Assembly (NCBI GenBank): GCA_028564705.1
Contig: JAPXFQ010002748.1
Location: forward strand, 1-64,000
Direction: 5' to 3'
Length of the DNA: 64,000 nucleotides
Source of the DNA: Apricaphanius iberus
Lineage: Eukaryota > Chordata > Actinopteri > Cyprinodontiformes > Aphaniidae
The notes under the pieces were generated by a model. That model ran no database searches. It saw only the letters and a list, made by a program, of their open reading frames with translations, and had not been told where the DNA came from. Position 1 is the stretch's first letter, and each line of letters begins with the position of its first letter. Positions 35,741 through 47,871 of the stretch are shown piece after piece. A program made the translations under genes and the position numbers.

Positions 35741-36254
35741 TTGCATGTTTTAAAATGTATCTATGTTAGACCAGGGTGCACCCTGCTTTTTGCTTACGGA
35801 ATCTTTTTAAAATAAATGGTCATGGAATGAAGATATCATCCCATTTATGATGTCAATGTTGATTTTCCCATAGGTTTCAAACCCACTTTTGCTCTTCAAG
35901 CGACCATTTGCACAGGCATGTGAAATTGCTGAACCGGAATTACCAAGAGAGAAACTTGCCACAGTGGTTTTCATTTAAATTTGAAGTATTTGTTGCATTT
36001 GGCAATAAAAGTTAACCCTAAATTGCACTAAAAATTGTTTTGATTAGAAGGGAATTGGGACACTTTTGACCTAGATTTTAATGATCAGTGCTGATTTCGA
36101 TCTCACGCCACAGCTCTCGTTATCCCAAATTGCTGACTTCCCTCCTAAATGCCTGCAGTATCATCTTCACTTGTCAATTATGAACAGAAAGGGGCAGCTC
36201 ATAATCTTTGTGGGTTTATGACAGAACTGTTTTGTAAAACAGGCTATGGAAGTG

Positions 36255-36643
36255 AGGCCCCGCTTTCACGGTCTGTATTCATACTGCACGGTGGCGCAGT
36301 GGTTAGCGCTGTTGCCTTGCAGCAAGAAGGTCGTGGGTTCGTATCCCGGCCTTTCTGCATGGAGTTTGCATGTTCTCCCCGTGCATGCCTGGGTTCTCTC
36401 CGGGTACTCCGGCTTCCTCCCACAGTCCAAAAACTTGCATGATAGGTGAATTGATCATTCTAAATTGTCCGTAGGAATGAATGTGAGTGTGAATGGTTGT
36501 CTGTCTCTCTGTGTTGGCCCTGCAACAGACTGGCGTCCTGTTCAGGGTGTACCCTGCCTAACGCCTGATAATTGCTGGGATAGGCTCCAGCTGCCCCGTG
36601 ACCCTGAATTGGATAAGCGGTTAAGAAGATGGATGGATGGATG
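36255..36643 (+). mobile_element. Full-length tRNA-type SINE, GGAT tail
   Basis: Flanked by a perfect 13-bp duplication, ggctatggaagtg, at 36242-36254 and 36644-36656. It has an exact RNA polymerase III A box TGGCGCAGTGG (36292-36302) and a near-consensus B box GGTTCGTATCC (36336-36346). The body is shared with the other copies, and the tail is GGATGGATGGAT. About 30 extra bases precede the tRNA-like start, which is unusual. This is the best-preserved copy in the window. Confidence 0.92.
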
Positions 36644-36656
36644 GGCTATGGAAGTG

Positions 36657-37099
36657 GCAGTGTTTGAGTCAGAGGATGCTTTGCACAACTGATTTTGCTC
36701 TACACCAGGGTAGGTTGTGGCTGATCAAACTGAACTCAACTTTCCAAAAAGTCTGACTATGAAGAGTTAATTCATCATTTAACAATTACCTTTATAGACA
36801 GGGACAGGTTGGGTTGGATATTTTACTTTTCCCACTATCAATTAAATTATTGCTTGAAAACAACCTTTTTATATTTACTCAAGTTATCTTTGTCTTAAAA
36901 AATTTTATGACCTGAAATATTTAAGTGTGACGAAAAAGCAAAACCAGGAGAAATCGGAAAGGGTACAAATATATTTTCAAACCATTGTATCGTCCTCTCT
37001 AAAAGCTTTTTTGCCCTTAAATGAAAAAAAAAATTCTTTGTACTTAATCAGGTTATTTTAGTCGAATATTAGAATTTGCTTGGTGATCTGACTGCACTG
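36657..37099. other. AT-rich non-coding stretch
   Basis: Nothing recognised. Confidence 0.4.
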
Positions 37100-37897
37100 T
37101 TTCATAGACTCCTCCTCCCCAGCTCTGACAAAGCATGTTCCTAAAAAAGTCATAGGGGCGGGATCTTCACTGTAGACTCTGCCCTCGCGGGGCGTGTAGT
37201 TCGGTCGTAATCACGCTCATTCTGCTCCCGCGTTGTTAGCTCTGATGCTAAACTTGGCTCGGCCCCCTCATTAATTATGCAAGATTTCAAAAAATTATCT
37301 TACGAAAGCCAGCCTGGTGCCCTGCCGTTATCTCAGGAAGAATATGTAGCCATAGAAAGTTTAAAACAATGGGGCACCAGGCATTAAAGTTGTTTTTAAC
37401 GTGGCTAAAGTTCAATGCTTTTCAATGGGGGCCTAGCGGCCAAATGGAGGTACTACAGCAAGGGAGGAGCAATGGCGGCCTCCATGGCATGCGGTCAAAA
37501 AGCAGAGCAGCCAGCAGCCATTGCTCAGAAGCCACGGTGCAGTCCACTTCAACCAATCAAGTGATGCCAAGGGCTGTCAATCATCACGAACGCTGTGTGC
37601 TCGTGCTCGTAACTGTGCGCTTGCTCAGTTTTCTGTTTACACGGAGCCTCCGAATCAAGCCTCCGCCAATATTTTCAAACCAAAAAAGCATCCTCACCTC
37701 TGACAACTCCATTGTTGACACTCTGGTTGTTGTCTCTCTCTCCTCCGCACGTCTTGGCCCATTGACCTGGCACGTGCACGGAAAAGTAAGTGCGGCTTCA
37801 AGACCAATCAGAAAGGGAGGGGGAGGGAGCTTGGGTCGTTTTTTTCAAATCATGTCCCTCTCTCGCTTTTTTCTCACAAAGTCCAGACTATCACTTT
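37100..37897. other. Unclassified GC-richer block, possibly a DNA-transposon derivative
   Basis: Distinct from the AT-rich flanks, with many CpGs and phrases like aaccaatcaa, gaccaatcag and attgacctgg. It ends cagactatcactttaa, which could be a terminal motif ending at a TTAA. No matching inverted start was found. A 176-codon plus-strand frame (37369-37899) covers much of it, but has no domain and an unlikely composition for a protein. Confidence 0.25.
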
Positions 37898-38264
37898 AAT
37901 GTTTTAACATAACAAAGGTATAAATATTTTGAGGAGATAAAAAAAAAAAATGGGGAAATAATATAAGTGGTTCTGCCAAATTTGTCTAAAAACCTCAGCC
38001 AATAACATGGCAAGGTCTGAAACCATTGATTGTACCATCCGATTGTCTGACTCAACGGACAATCGCACTTCTTCATTTACGTGGCTCCTCCACTCATTAC
38101 ACTCTGCCACATTTTGCAATAGAACACCACTTGGAGAAAGGTTCTCCACTCAATAATGTCAAAGAAGGAGAAACAGCCGGCTGCTACCACTTCAAATTTT
38201 GGAGAAACTATTACTAGTACCAACAAGAAAAACGTCATCTGAAGTCACAGAAAACAAAAGACTG

Positions 38265-38610
38265 GACAGAAAACTGAGACTGGTTTGTGCTCTCACCGTG
38301 TTCTCACCAGAACTGGAAAGAACACATCACTCCATGTCTAAAGTCCACTGGCTCCTTGTAGCTCAGAGAATAGATTTCAAAGTGCTTTTATTAGTCTATA
38401 AATCATTGAATGTGTTGGCACCACAGAACACAAGAGATCTGTTATTGCGGTACAAACCATCCAGGAATCCTCAGCTATTCCAGCTCTAGTCTACTGATTG
38501 TCACCAGAACCAAGCATGGAGGAGCAGCTTTCAGTTTCTATGATCCCCGCATCTGGAACAAACTGCCGGACTATTGCAAAACTACAGAGATACTCTTTGA
38601 ACTCTTTTAA
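38265..38610 (+). pseudogene. L2 ORF2 C-terminal end, frameshifted
   Basis: Readable as SKVHWLLVAQRIDFKVLLLV and YKSLNVLAPQNTRDLLLRY, then PSRNPQLFQL in one frame. It continues in the next frame after about 38490 as RTKHGGAAFSFYDPRIWNKL and ends near FELF. The order and wording match the C-terminus of teleost L2 reverse transcriptases (HWLPV..RIDFKIL, LWNSLP). The RT catalytic core is absent. Confidence 0.85.
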
Positions 38611-38946
38611 ATAAAAAATGAAAATGTATCTGTTTGGAATTGCTTATGAGTAACAAATTGTTTTTAATTACTGTTATTGCTTTTATCAATCACTCTGTTT
38701 ATTATTTTCATAATTGTACATCAATTCTAAATGTTTTAATTGATTACTTTTGTCTTACTTTTATTGCTTTTGTCAATCGCTCTGTTTTTAATTTTTGCAA
38801 TTTTAATTACTGTTGTTGCTAAATGTTTTAACTGCTCGGTTTTAATTCTTTATATATTCAGTTTTAATTTTCACATTTTTGTAATCATGGAAAGCATTGT
38901 GCCTTGTGTTGAAAGAGTGCTATATAAATAAAATTGCCTTGCCTTG
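38265..38946 (+). mobile_element. 5'-truncated L2-type LINE with intact 3' end
   Basis: Holds the end of the L2 ORF2 and its 3' UTR. The tail is gtgctatataaataaaattg followed by short CCTTG repeats at 38936-38946. The tail motif is the recognition signal typical of this LINE group. No clear target duplication was seen, as expected for L2/CR1-type elements, which often leave short or none. Confidence 0.85.
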
Positions 38947-39523
38947 ATCACTCTTCTTCTGTGGTGATGAGCATTTCCAAATAAGTGGGGCGTGGCCTAG
39001 GGATGGTAGCCCACGTTATGGCTGAGTTTTCTGTGACTGTGTTTATGCTTTAAGATAGCTTGTTTTGGAACATCAGTGCCTCTATTGTACTCAGAAAATA
39101 GATAAAAGTATTATGTTTTTGATATATTCTTAGGCTAACAGTAATTTTTAAATTCAGACTTGCTAAGACCATTTGAACAACACATCCGTGCTGACGTCTT
39201 TTCTCCTTTCATTTACATACCACATCTTTACATATTTAGGCAGAAGGCAACATTGCCTTTTCTACATACAGTCAATGAAAATTTTAGATTGGGGACCATT
39301 TTACACAAACTTTGCGTTTTGTAAACCAAAGGCTTGCTTTACATTGTCTAGTTTCATACTCCAAGTATAAACTGTGGCAGTGTTTGATTGAAGATATGTA
39401 CAAATACATTCAATTTTTATAAATAAATTCTAGTTTTATAGGATAAAATCAGGTAAATTGGGCCATCAGATAAGATGAGCCACTTAAGGTTTGAGCCGAC
39501 TTGCGTAGTAATTTTGTATAATA
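38947..39523. other. Non-coding stretch
   Basis: Nothing recognised between the L2 tail and the next SINE. Confidence 0.4.
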
Positions 39524-39535
39524 TCTGCAATAGAT

Positions 39536-39883
39536 GGGGCTGCATGGTGGGGCAGTGGTTTGCACTGTTGCCTTGCAGCAAGAAGGTTGTGGGTTGTGGA
39601 GTTTGAATGTTCTCCCCGTGCATGCGTGGGTTCCCTCCGGGTACTCCGGCTTCCTCCCACACTCCAAAAACATGACTGTCAGGTTAATTGATCACCCTAA
39701 ATTGTCCTTAGGTGTGTGTGTGCATTGTTGTTTGTCCTGTCTGTCTCTATGTGGCCCTGTGATGGACTGGCGACCTGTCCAGGGTGTACCCCGCCTCTCG
39801 CCCGTTGACAGCTGGAGATAGGCACCAGCCCCCCCATGACCCCTTGAGGGTTAAGCGGTTCAGAAAATGGATGGATAGATGGA
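39536..39883 (+). mobile_element. tRNA-type SINE, GGAT tail, B box damaged
   Basis: Flanked by tctgcaatagat (39524-39535) and tctggaatagat (39884-39895), a 12-bp duplication with one mismatch. The A-box region reads TGGGGCAGTGG at 39548-39558, and the element starts 12 nt before it, as expected for a polymerase III transcript. A deletion after gggtt removes most of the B box. Body and tail match the other copies. Confidence 0.9.
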
Positions 39884-39895
39884 TCTGGAATAGAT

Positions 39896-40301
39896 TTTCA
39901 ATAGTTTATACAAATGTTCTTGTACACTCATTACCCAAGTATTGTTTTAGAAAACTACTTGGATCTTTCTTTGAAAAAAAATAAAAAAAATCAGACTTTC
40001 GGGTTGTGTTTTGGATGCAGAAAAAAAAAAGTAGAGGATTATTTTCCTTTCTCCTTATGTGTAGAAGAGCCTTGTACCATGCCAACTCATAGAGTTCTGC
40101 TGCTAAGAAAAAAAAATACATTTGAGTGATTCATTTGAAACACATATTTCCATTTTTATCTTTAGAAATGTTGTAGCAGGCTTTATTGGTTTAAAATATC
40201 CTGTGCAGCTCTAGGTATCAATGTTTTTATGTTGTAGTAGAATAAAAGTTGTTAATGAGGCACAACCAGGTTGTTTAAAAGTCAAATTACTTAAAAAATA
40301 A
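39896..40301. other. AT-rich non-coding stretch
   Basis: Nothing recognised. Several A runs lie at 39977-40030 and 40108-40117. Confidence 0.4.
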
Positions 40302-40314
40302 ATCCAAATAGGCT

Positions 40315-40395
40315 GTGATGGACTGGCGACCTGTCCAGGGTGTACCCAGCCCCCCCTTGCGGATTAAGCGGTTCAGAATATGGATGGATGGATGG
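40315..40395 (+). mobile_element. Very short SINE tail copy
   Basis: An 81-bp 3' piece (gatggactggcgacctgtcc ... GGATGGATGG) flanked by atccaaataggct (40302-40314) and atcaaagtaggct (40396-40408). The repeats differ at two positions. It is an extreme 5' truncation of the same family, with a further internal deletion relative to the 39536 copy. Confidence 0.75.
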
Positions 40396-40408
40396 ATCAA
40401 AGTAGGCT

Positions 40409-43400
40409 ACATGTCTCGGGATACATTTTAGTTGCCATGGAAAGGTAATCAAATCCTCACCATTGGAGTTCATGCAGCAGGATAGCATTTTACGAGGACA
40501 CTCTTTCCAGTCAGAAGGAAACCAAAGAAAAAGCCTCAAAATTTCAGATGGCAAGGCATCTCTTCTGGAAACCTTAGTAATGACTGAAAGATCCAGAAAT
40601 CAGCCTAAATAAAAACACATTCAGAGCAACGGAGATGCAAACACACCTCCACACTCTTGCTATGACATTTGAAGGACAGCAGCCTGGAGGGAGAAATGGT
40701 TTCAAGAGATTTGATGAGGCAAAAGGGTTGGCTGGCTGTCTGGCCGGCCGGTCGAAGGTGTGAGGTAAACAACACCTCAGAGTTCAGTGTGCATGCCTAA
40801 TGTGCTTTCTTGTGCTGACGGCTCCGCTGGGCACTGCTGTCGATGACAAGCTGTCTGCAGAAGTTCCCTCTTCTGCAGCATCTCACCACTGTTTTGTTAC
40901 CTTTACTCTGCTGTCCGTGCTGTATCTGGGCTCTTCCTGCTCTTGTGTCTCTATTCTGACTTCACTGATTTGTTCCTTTCTTTCATCTGGTCCGATTCAG
41001 CTGCTGTCATGACCAATTCTCTTTTTATGTAAATATTTGCAAAGATGAGGACTAGACATAAAACAATCTTTTTTTATATTTTTATAGTCATGTGCTGAAA
41101 AAAAACAAAAAAACAATTGTTTCCGACTCAGACTGATTTTTTTTTTTTGTGGTTTCATAGCAGCGGTCAAAAACACTGGGGCATTTCTTTTACCTTTGTA
41201 CATTTACTTTTAAGATGCATACTAATTATATTTTCATCATTAGCAGCAATGCATACATGCAGCTCAAAACACAGATATATACAATTGTAAATTATACACT
41301 TGGAAAGTGTGTTCAGATAGAAGGCAAAGCAGTTTTCATCCTGGGCTGAGTAGGACTTCAATACAATATACAACCTAAAAATAGCAACATCAACATAAAA
41401 AAGCTCAATATTGTCGGACATCTACAATTATCTTTTTCTAAAAATCATTGTGCAAAGGTATAATGTTGCCATTTTAGGTTTCTACAATTTTTAATCCAAA
41501 TCATTTGCCTTTACCTAAAGAATCCCTTGTCACTCCCACCTCTAATAATAGTCATCATTTACAAGAACATACAACTTTTAATCTTATACATACAACTATA
41601 ATCTTATATTTAGAATCAAAATATCACCTTTTGCTAATCCCAAAAAAAGATGATGTTATTTGACAAACCCGAGGCAGTTAGATGAACTGAAACTGGCACT
41701 GTGACATGAAAAAGCGGTACTCATCTGTTTTTAAATAACACATTAGGCTATGGGTTCTAAAATTTCTAGTTCCACCTTCATAAACCAGTCAGAAGGTTTT
41801 ATGTTAGGAAATAAACAGTTTATTCCTTCAATTTGGATAATATTTTGTCTGTCTGAAGCAGTATTAGTTAAAAAAATCTGCATTTCTGTTAAGGTGGAAT
41901 CCCACCTTCTCTGGGTACTTTATTTAATAGTACTGATTTAAAAATATGACTTCTGAGTACAAATGGAATGCATAACAAGCCCCATCTCCACTGGATACTT
42001 GCTTTTTAAAAGCCAGATTGTATTAGCTTTCTAGGGGACTTAGCAAAAAGGAATCAAACAGAGATTTAGTGAGAACATGAGTGTTTATAAAGTATCTTCC
42101 AAAAAGAGATTCTAGTGTTTGTTAAAACAATGATCTCACAAGGTATTTCATGCCATTCCACTGTTGATGTATAACTGTGTGAAACCAGCAGAGCTATTTT
42201 AACATATTTTGAATTTATACAGATATTTCTTACAATCTCAAGGCCATTAAATTTAAGCTGTCTGCTGCAAGTTTATACTACAGTGAAATGTTAAACCAAG
42301 TAAAATTTTAAAGATAGCTACATTTTCTTGTGGATCATTATCCCTGCTCAGATTGTTAACTTTCCTGTACCTTTAATTTAAATATTGTTGATGCTTGTTG
42401 GACCAAAATGGATTTCTCAGTGTTTTTAAACAAGCTTACCTGACAAAGAAAGAAGTTCTTTCAGTAAAACTGCCATAGCATATTCAGTGTTGTTCAAAGG
42501 GAAACGTAGCGCTGTTCATCTACTTTAATTTGAAATGGAATGAAAAAATATGAATATATGTGATTATGATGGCAAATCAGTTTATAAGGCACATTCTTGT
42601 GCACAGTATTGCATATACTGAAAATATAAAGTGGCAGCGTAAAATTATGCAAAAATCCTTTCAGTAAAGACTCATATTTTCGCATAACTATAGTATTTTA
42701 AAATTTTAGCTCAACATTTGTCAACTGCGCACAAAAATACATAAAAGAAAGAAAAGTCTGTAACTGTAATCTTTAAGGCTCGTTCACAGTACTGGCACTT
42801 GGCTGGAGCGATGTTTAATGTGATCGGAAAGTCGTTCTCTAATAGTATCATTTCCCAATAATCCTGACCTTTATATATTTTTTGTGAAACTATGCAATCT
42901 TTCATGTTTTTTAACAAACCATTTCCTTTCAAGTGAATGCTATGTACCTAACCCTTCTAAGGGTCTTTCTCTACTCTCTACCTGGGGAGGTCATTCTTGC
43001 AGCTTGCTGCGCTACAAACTTTAGCACTGCTAGATGTTGAATTCTGTTGGCAATGTGTTTTTTTTTTTCAATGTTTTCCAGTGTTGAGCTTCCTTTCACT
43101 GAGGTCAAGATGGCACAACTTAAAGTCTCATTCAAATCGTCTTCTTTGCATCATGTTGGACTCTCCATCTTGGGAGTGGCCAGCCAGTTCCTCTACAGAA
43201 GATACTTCTGCTCCCTTGTTCTTCAATGACTGGTTTCTGATGTCATTTTTGTAGTATAGGAAAATTAGTTTTCTACAGAGATTTCAAGAATTTAACTTGT
43301 ACACCACATTTGAAAAAGAATAAGACATTTAAGTATTGATTTAAAAAATACAGCTGTCTGATATCCTCAAAGAACAAGTAGTGTTATGAAGCAAAATATG

Positions 43401-46400
43401 CCTGTCCTGATATTTAGGAAGATTTAGGAAGGCTTCTTTAAGACTCAGAAGATATGTACCTCATTTGGCTGCGTAACTTATGCTACTTTCTTCTGTGCGG
43501 CCAGAGATCTGAGGCAGTTAAAGTCGTGGGCCTATTTGATCAAGGCAAACAATATAACTCTCAGTTTCTTTACATGATTCCCTTGAGGACAACACTCAAC
43601 AGGAGTTTGAAAGTATCCATTTTGTTACCACTTCTGTATGACAGAGAATATTTCTAAAAAGTCATTTGAGATCCATACCGGAATACTTTCAGAGACCGAT
43701 TGTAGAGGTGCAAATAGCACACAAAGAAATATGTATTTTAAGCTACAATATGTATCTAAAAATGTTTTGATCCACTATCTTCTCATTATGTCCGGGGTTG
43801 TGAATCTTTGGAAAAAAATATGTAAATATGATTCATCCTGGTTTATTGATTGATATACAGTAAATGGAAGTAATGAATAAATTCAAAAAAAATGATATTA
43901 ATATGACACCCTGTTGCTAAGGGTTATTTCTATTTCCAAACCTCAAGAAAGCATTCAAAAGTTTGTATAAACTGGGCCAGGTGTTGCCTTGAGGTTATTT
44001 ATTTTCTTTAGTATATATAGCTTTAGATTTTACTGTTAGACATGCTAATTTTTCAAAACTTTAAAATGGCATTTGTCAGCATTAAACAAATGGTAATTAG
44101 AAAAGAAAATCTGAATAAGGGAAACATGGTAAAATCAACCTACGTTACTGGCAACTTTTAAAGCAGAACCATTATGAGCTGTAGCACGCATAATGTATAA
44201 AGGCACACTTTGTTTACACAAAGATTTAAAGCAGTGCTATAGCTCATGTCTGGCTGTTAAAATTGTACAGGAAAGGTTCAAATCCATTTCAAAACTGAAT
44301 CCAGCCAGGTGAACTTCTGCTATGCACTCTGTCTGAGCACAACTTTACAGCTATTGTATACAATATTACTAGTGGTTTTTACCCCCCAACCTGAGTTCAA
44401 TAACCTAATTTGTTCAAGTTGTCCAATTTGGAGCCCATCTCTTCTTTGATTGGTATATGAGAGGGCAGAGGTGCTTTCCGATTGGGTTGTATGTTTCCGA
44501 CAAATGAAAGTGAAAACAGACACTGATGAATTCTGTTCTGAGGAGATAAAAATCACATTGACATCATTTACTCAGGGAACATACATGGAACATTTATTGC
44601 TATGTTGTCAGGCTTAACCTTTGATGCCGTGTTCATTGACAACGATTCCTCTTAAAAAGATATAATATGACAATATATCTTTGAAGCTAAAACAGCCCTT
44701 GGTTGCTTTGCCTTTTCAGCCTCATCCTCAGACCATGAGTATCCTCCTCACTGACAAACAGGACACTTCAGGAAAAGGCAAATCGCTTTACCTGAAGTTA
44801 TTTACACTCACACACACTCGCTATCACACACTCAAACATAACTATCTCACCCACTGAAAACAAACTCTTTATGTTAAAACATAGTCATCATTGTGATTTT
44901 GCATGATAAATGAGGTGGAAGCCTCATATTTTCTCACATCACCTCCATGATTAGATTCATTCTTCGAAAAAATGTCAAAGTAAGGTTATTATTCAAAACA
45001 ACAGTCTACATCAGGCATCAAAATCTTCTTTTTGGATGAAGTAATACGCTAAATGGAACAATCTAAAATAGATTTTCATTAAAAGAGGAAAAACGTTGCA
45101 CAATTGTTTAAATGAAATGATAAAATTAGAAAGGGTTGCTACAATGACATGGAGAAGATGAGTGCATCAAAGTATCATGTCTTAAATTAGCATACTGTAT
45201 TGCAGTCCCAGAACCATGCTTAAGGTGCACTAAGGTGCCCATAACCGATATGTTGCGATGTAACTTTAAAATTAAAGCTTTCTTTGTGATGGTTTATGCT
45301 GTCAGAGGTTTTCAGTCTTGAGGCTATGAGCAAAGAATGTTGCAGCCATGTCTGTGAGCTAGACTGTCCATAAGTGGTGAGTGAATATGGCTGTTCCCAT
45401 TTCTGGTTGTCCACAAACTCCAACTCATGGGAAACCAATACATAAAAAGTCCCCAAAAGTCCTGGAGGAGCAAGTATTCCCACAGAGAAAAGTGCAGGGA
45501 ACAATCGCTTCAGCCCACAAGTTTTTTTGAAATTTTTTTGCTTTGTCGTTTTACGCACTGTCCTCAGTTAAAAAAAATGTTACAAAATTGGAAGCCACTG
45601 GCAGACGAAAAGTCCTAGACAAGTCAAAGACAATGCAGGGTTTCAATAAGGACAAACTAATGGTAATACACAAACGTGCCTATTCTCTTGTCTACAAAAA
45701 TAGTGGAATAGGAATCACATGGTTATCACCCGACATTGAAATCTTAATACTTATCTGTATATAGATTGAAAACAATGGTTAAATGCAATCCCATCATGCA
45801 GTCGAGGTTCTTTGCAACAGTGTCCTTTCAGTTAGAATCATTGAAGATGGGAAAAAAAGAGTGCAGTTAAAAGGAGTGCACTTTTGAGTTGCATTTCAGT
45901 GAACAAAAAGTTACTCCGTGCACACTCTTATGTGCTCACTGATAGGATTTTTAGTTCCTTTCACCCCACCTCTCTTTCAAACTTATTCCTTCATATTTAT
46001 GAGTGAACGATGCTGGAGATAAAATGCAAAATGACCAATTTCATAAATTACTTCATGCACAGTTTTACCTCCACCATCCCACAATTTCTTTCCATTTCCT
46101 GCCGTCAATGTCCAAGTTGACAGACACACAATGTCGATACCTCTATTCTGGTTGCAGACCGACTAAGATGTGGTACAGCCAGTGATGAGAATGATTTAAT
46201 TCATGCCTTGGATACCTGAGGCAGTGATCAGACACACAGTGTGAACTACACTTAACTGTCTTTCCTTCTCACATTTAAATCAGATCTAAGCCGAAAGTCT
46301 ACCAGGAAAGACTGATATTAAATCTGTTCTCTTCTTTCCCAGTCTATGATCCACCTCGATGTATTCGATCCCAATAGGTCCTCCACAAGCCTAAATTCCC

Positions 46401-46901
46401 CCCGTCTTTGAGACATATATAATTTTAAAACACTGTCGCTTGACATGGATAGAGGGGTTTACTGATTTTTCTTATTTTCAACTCTAATAAACTTAACCCA
46501 TTAAAGAGAGGAGGAAATTACCATAGAGCAATTCTAACCTGCTGTTGCATCTTAAAGTTTAAGCTTCCTGGCATCTGCCTCAACTGACTTCATCATATGA
46601 ACACGCTTTGTTGTTCTTCAGTGTGAGCAGACCTTCCCATTGGATCCTGTAGGACTACATATCTGAAGACAGTACAGGGGTGACTCCTCTGCCCATGTGC
46701 ATTGACTTTATAAGCCAATTCTGCAGCATCAACTATAACCAAGACCACTCCCCTAGATAGCACATACAGGAATTGTCAGAACTGTATATAAAAAAGTTGA
46801 GGGGGCAAGATGAGGATTTGGTGTTGAAGTACTGGACATTATGTCTCATCAGACCTCTGTCTCACTGATGAGGCAAAGACAGTGAGCGGAACAGCAATGG
46901 G
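40409..46901. other. Long stretch without recognised genes
   Basis: No domain-bearing frame and no recognised repeat. It lies downstream of the minus-strand host gene, so part of it may be a long 3' UTR if the nearby poly(A) signal at 46907-46902 is not the one used. The 112-codon minus-strand frame at 45220-45558 has no family resemblance. Confidence 0.35.
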
Positions 46902-46907
46902 TTTATT
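46902..46907 (-). terminator. Possible poly(A) signal of the host gene
   Basis: AATAAA on the minus strand, about 40 nt after the stop codon at 46948-46950. The resulting 3' UTR would be very short, so a distal signal is also plausible. Confidence 0.35.
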
Positions 46908-46947
46908 TCCAAGCATGGAAAGACAAAGAAAAACAAAGCAGTAGGTT

Positions 46948-47679
46948 TCATCTGTTTTTCCGACAAGGCCCAACTGTTGTTTGGCTTGAGCTCTTCCCTT
47001 TTAAACTGTGCTCTGTATCTTCTGTTACCCCAGTTCCTTCTTCTCTTTTGCTATCACTTAATAATCCTGTCCAGGGGTTGGCCAAAAAACCTTGGGGGTC
47101 CATTAATTCCATTCCCATAATTTCCCTGCGGCCCTCCCTGCACCGGGAAGTCAGCAATAGACCCCCTTTGTCAAGGTTACCTGTGCTGTTGCACTTCTTT
47201 ACTTGCCCTCCAGGGCATAGGATGGTGCTAGGAGGCAGCAAGGATGTCAGTGACATGCTGCTCAGCGCCTCTGATAAGTGTTCACTGTTCCCTGCTTGGC
47301 TAGAGCCACAACCACCGATAGATGAGCCAATGCCTATGCCCAAGTCTTCATCTGAGGGGTCAATGGAGTCATCACGATTGTAGCCGGGGCTCGTGCTGCC
47401 TCGTCCACTGCTCTGGCTGCGTTGGTGTCCCCTGGTGGCCAGAAGGGTAACTGCAGAAGAAGGGTTTACCCTAGGCTTTAGGGCCTGAACTGGAGAGGAA
47501 ATAGTAATTCTATCTTCAGGCTGTGAGATAGGGCACATGGGTGTTAAGGAAGCTGTTGGGATTGGCAGTTCCAGGTTCTGCGATGGAGAAACACTGAAGC
47601 TCAGTCCTTCTTCCAGGGTTGTCTGAAGGCTGCCTTCGGAGCTCCCAGTGGCAAGGGATGAATCACTATGGGATGGGTA
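46948..47679 (-). CDS. Unidentified host gene, last coding exon
   Basis: Codes for 243 residues ending ...GPCRKNR and TGA at 46948-46950. The acceptor at 47680-47681 follows a run of 17 T (sense strand), and the exon begins in phase 0 with Tyr-Pro-Ser-His. The sequence is rich in Ser, Gly, Pro and Thr (e.g. SSLATGSSEGSLQTTLEEGL, SSGRGSTSPGYNRDDSIDPS, MSLTSLLPPST, STGNLDKG). It has no recognisable folded domain, which suggests a disordered C-terminal tail of a signalling or scaffold protein, with basic-Ser stretches that look like phosphorylation sites (inference). Frame continuity with the exon at 47872 supports it as real coding. I do not recognise the gene. Confidence 0.75.
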   Translation of the reverse strand, partial: YPSHSDSSLATGSSEGSLQTTLEEGLSFSVSPSQNLELPIPTASLTPMCPISQPEDRITISSPVQALKPRVNPSSAVTLLATRGHQRSQSSGRGSTSPGYNRDDSIDPSDEDLGIGIGSSIGGCGSSQAGNSEHLSEALSSMSLTSLLPPSTILCPGGQVKKCNSTGNLDKGGLLLTSRCREGRREIMGMELMDPQGFLANPWTGLLSDSKREEGTGVTEDTEHSLKGKSSSQTTVGPCRKNR

Positions 47680-47871
47680 CTAAAAAAAAAAAAAAAAAGA
47701 GAAAGCAGAAGAAGAAAAAATTAAAGCATCAACTTACTTTTCCTTTGTGAAATCGCAATTGCTTACATTGCTTCTAATAGCATGATCTCACAATTACTGT
47801 ATAATCATATTCCACACCTGTGTGCTATTTTTCCACTTTTTGCTTTCAGTTCGTAATCTCTTTCTGTTTAC

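Noticed and set aside
36465..36692. Short frames inside SINE copies (also 8063-8390, 39449-39984)
   Set aside because: Recurring translations of the same SINE body; SINEs encode no protein.
45220..45558. 112-codon minus-strand frame beyond the host gene stop
   Set aside because: No splice continuity with the gene was found and no domain; probably UTR or intergenic sequence.
47048..47383. 111-codon plus-strand frame
   Set aside because: Antisense shadow of the last coding exon of the minus-strand host gene.
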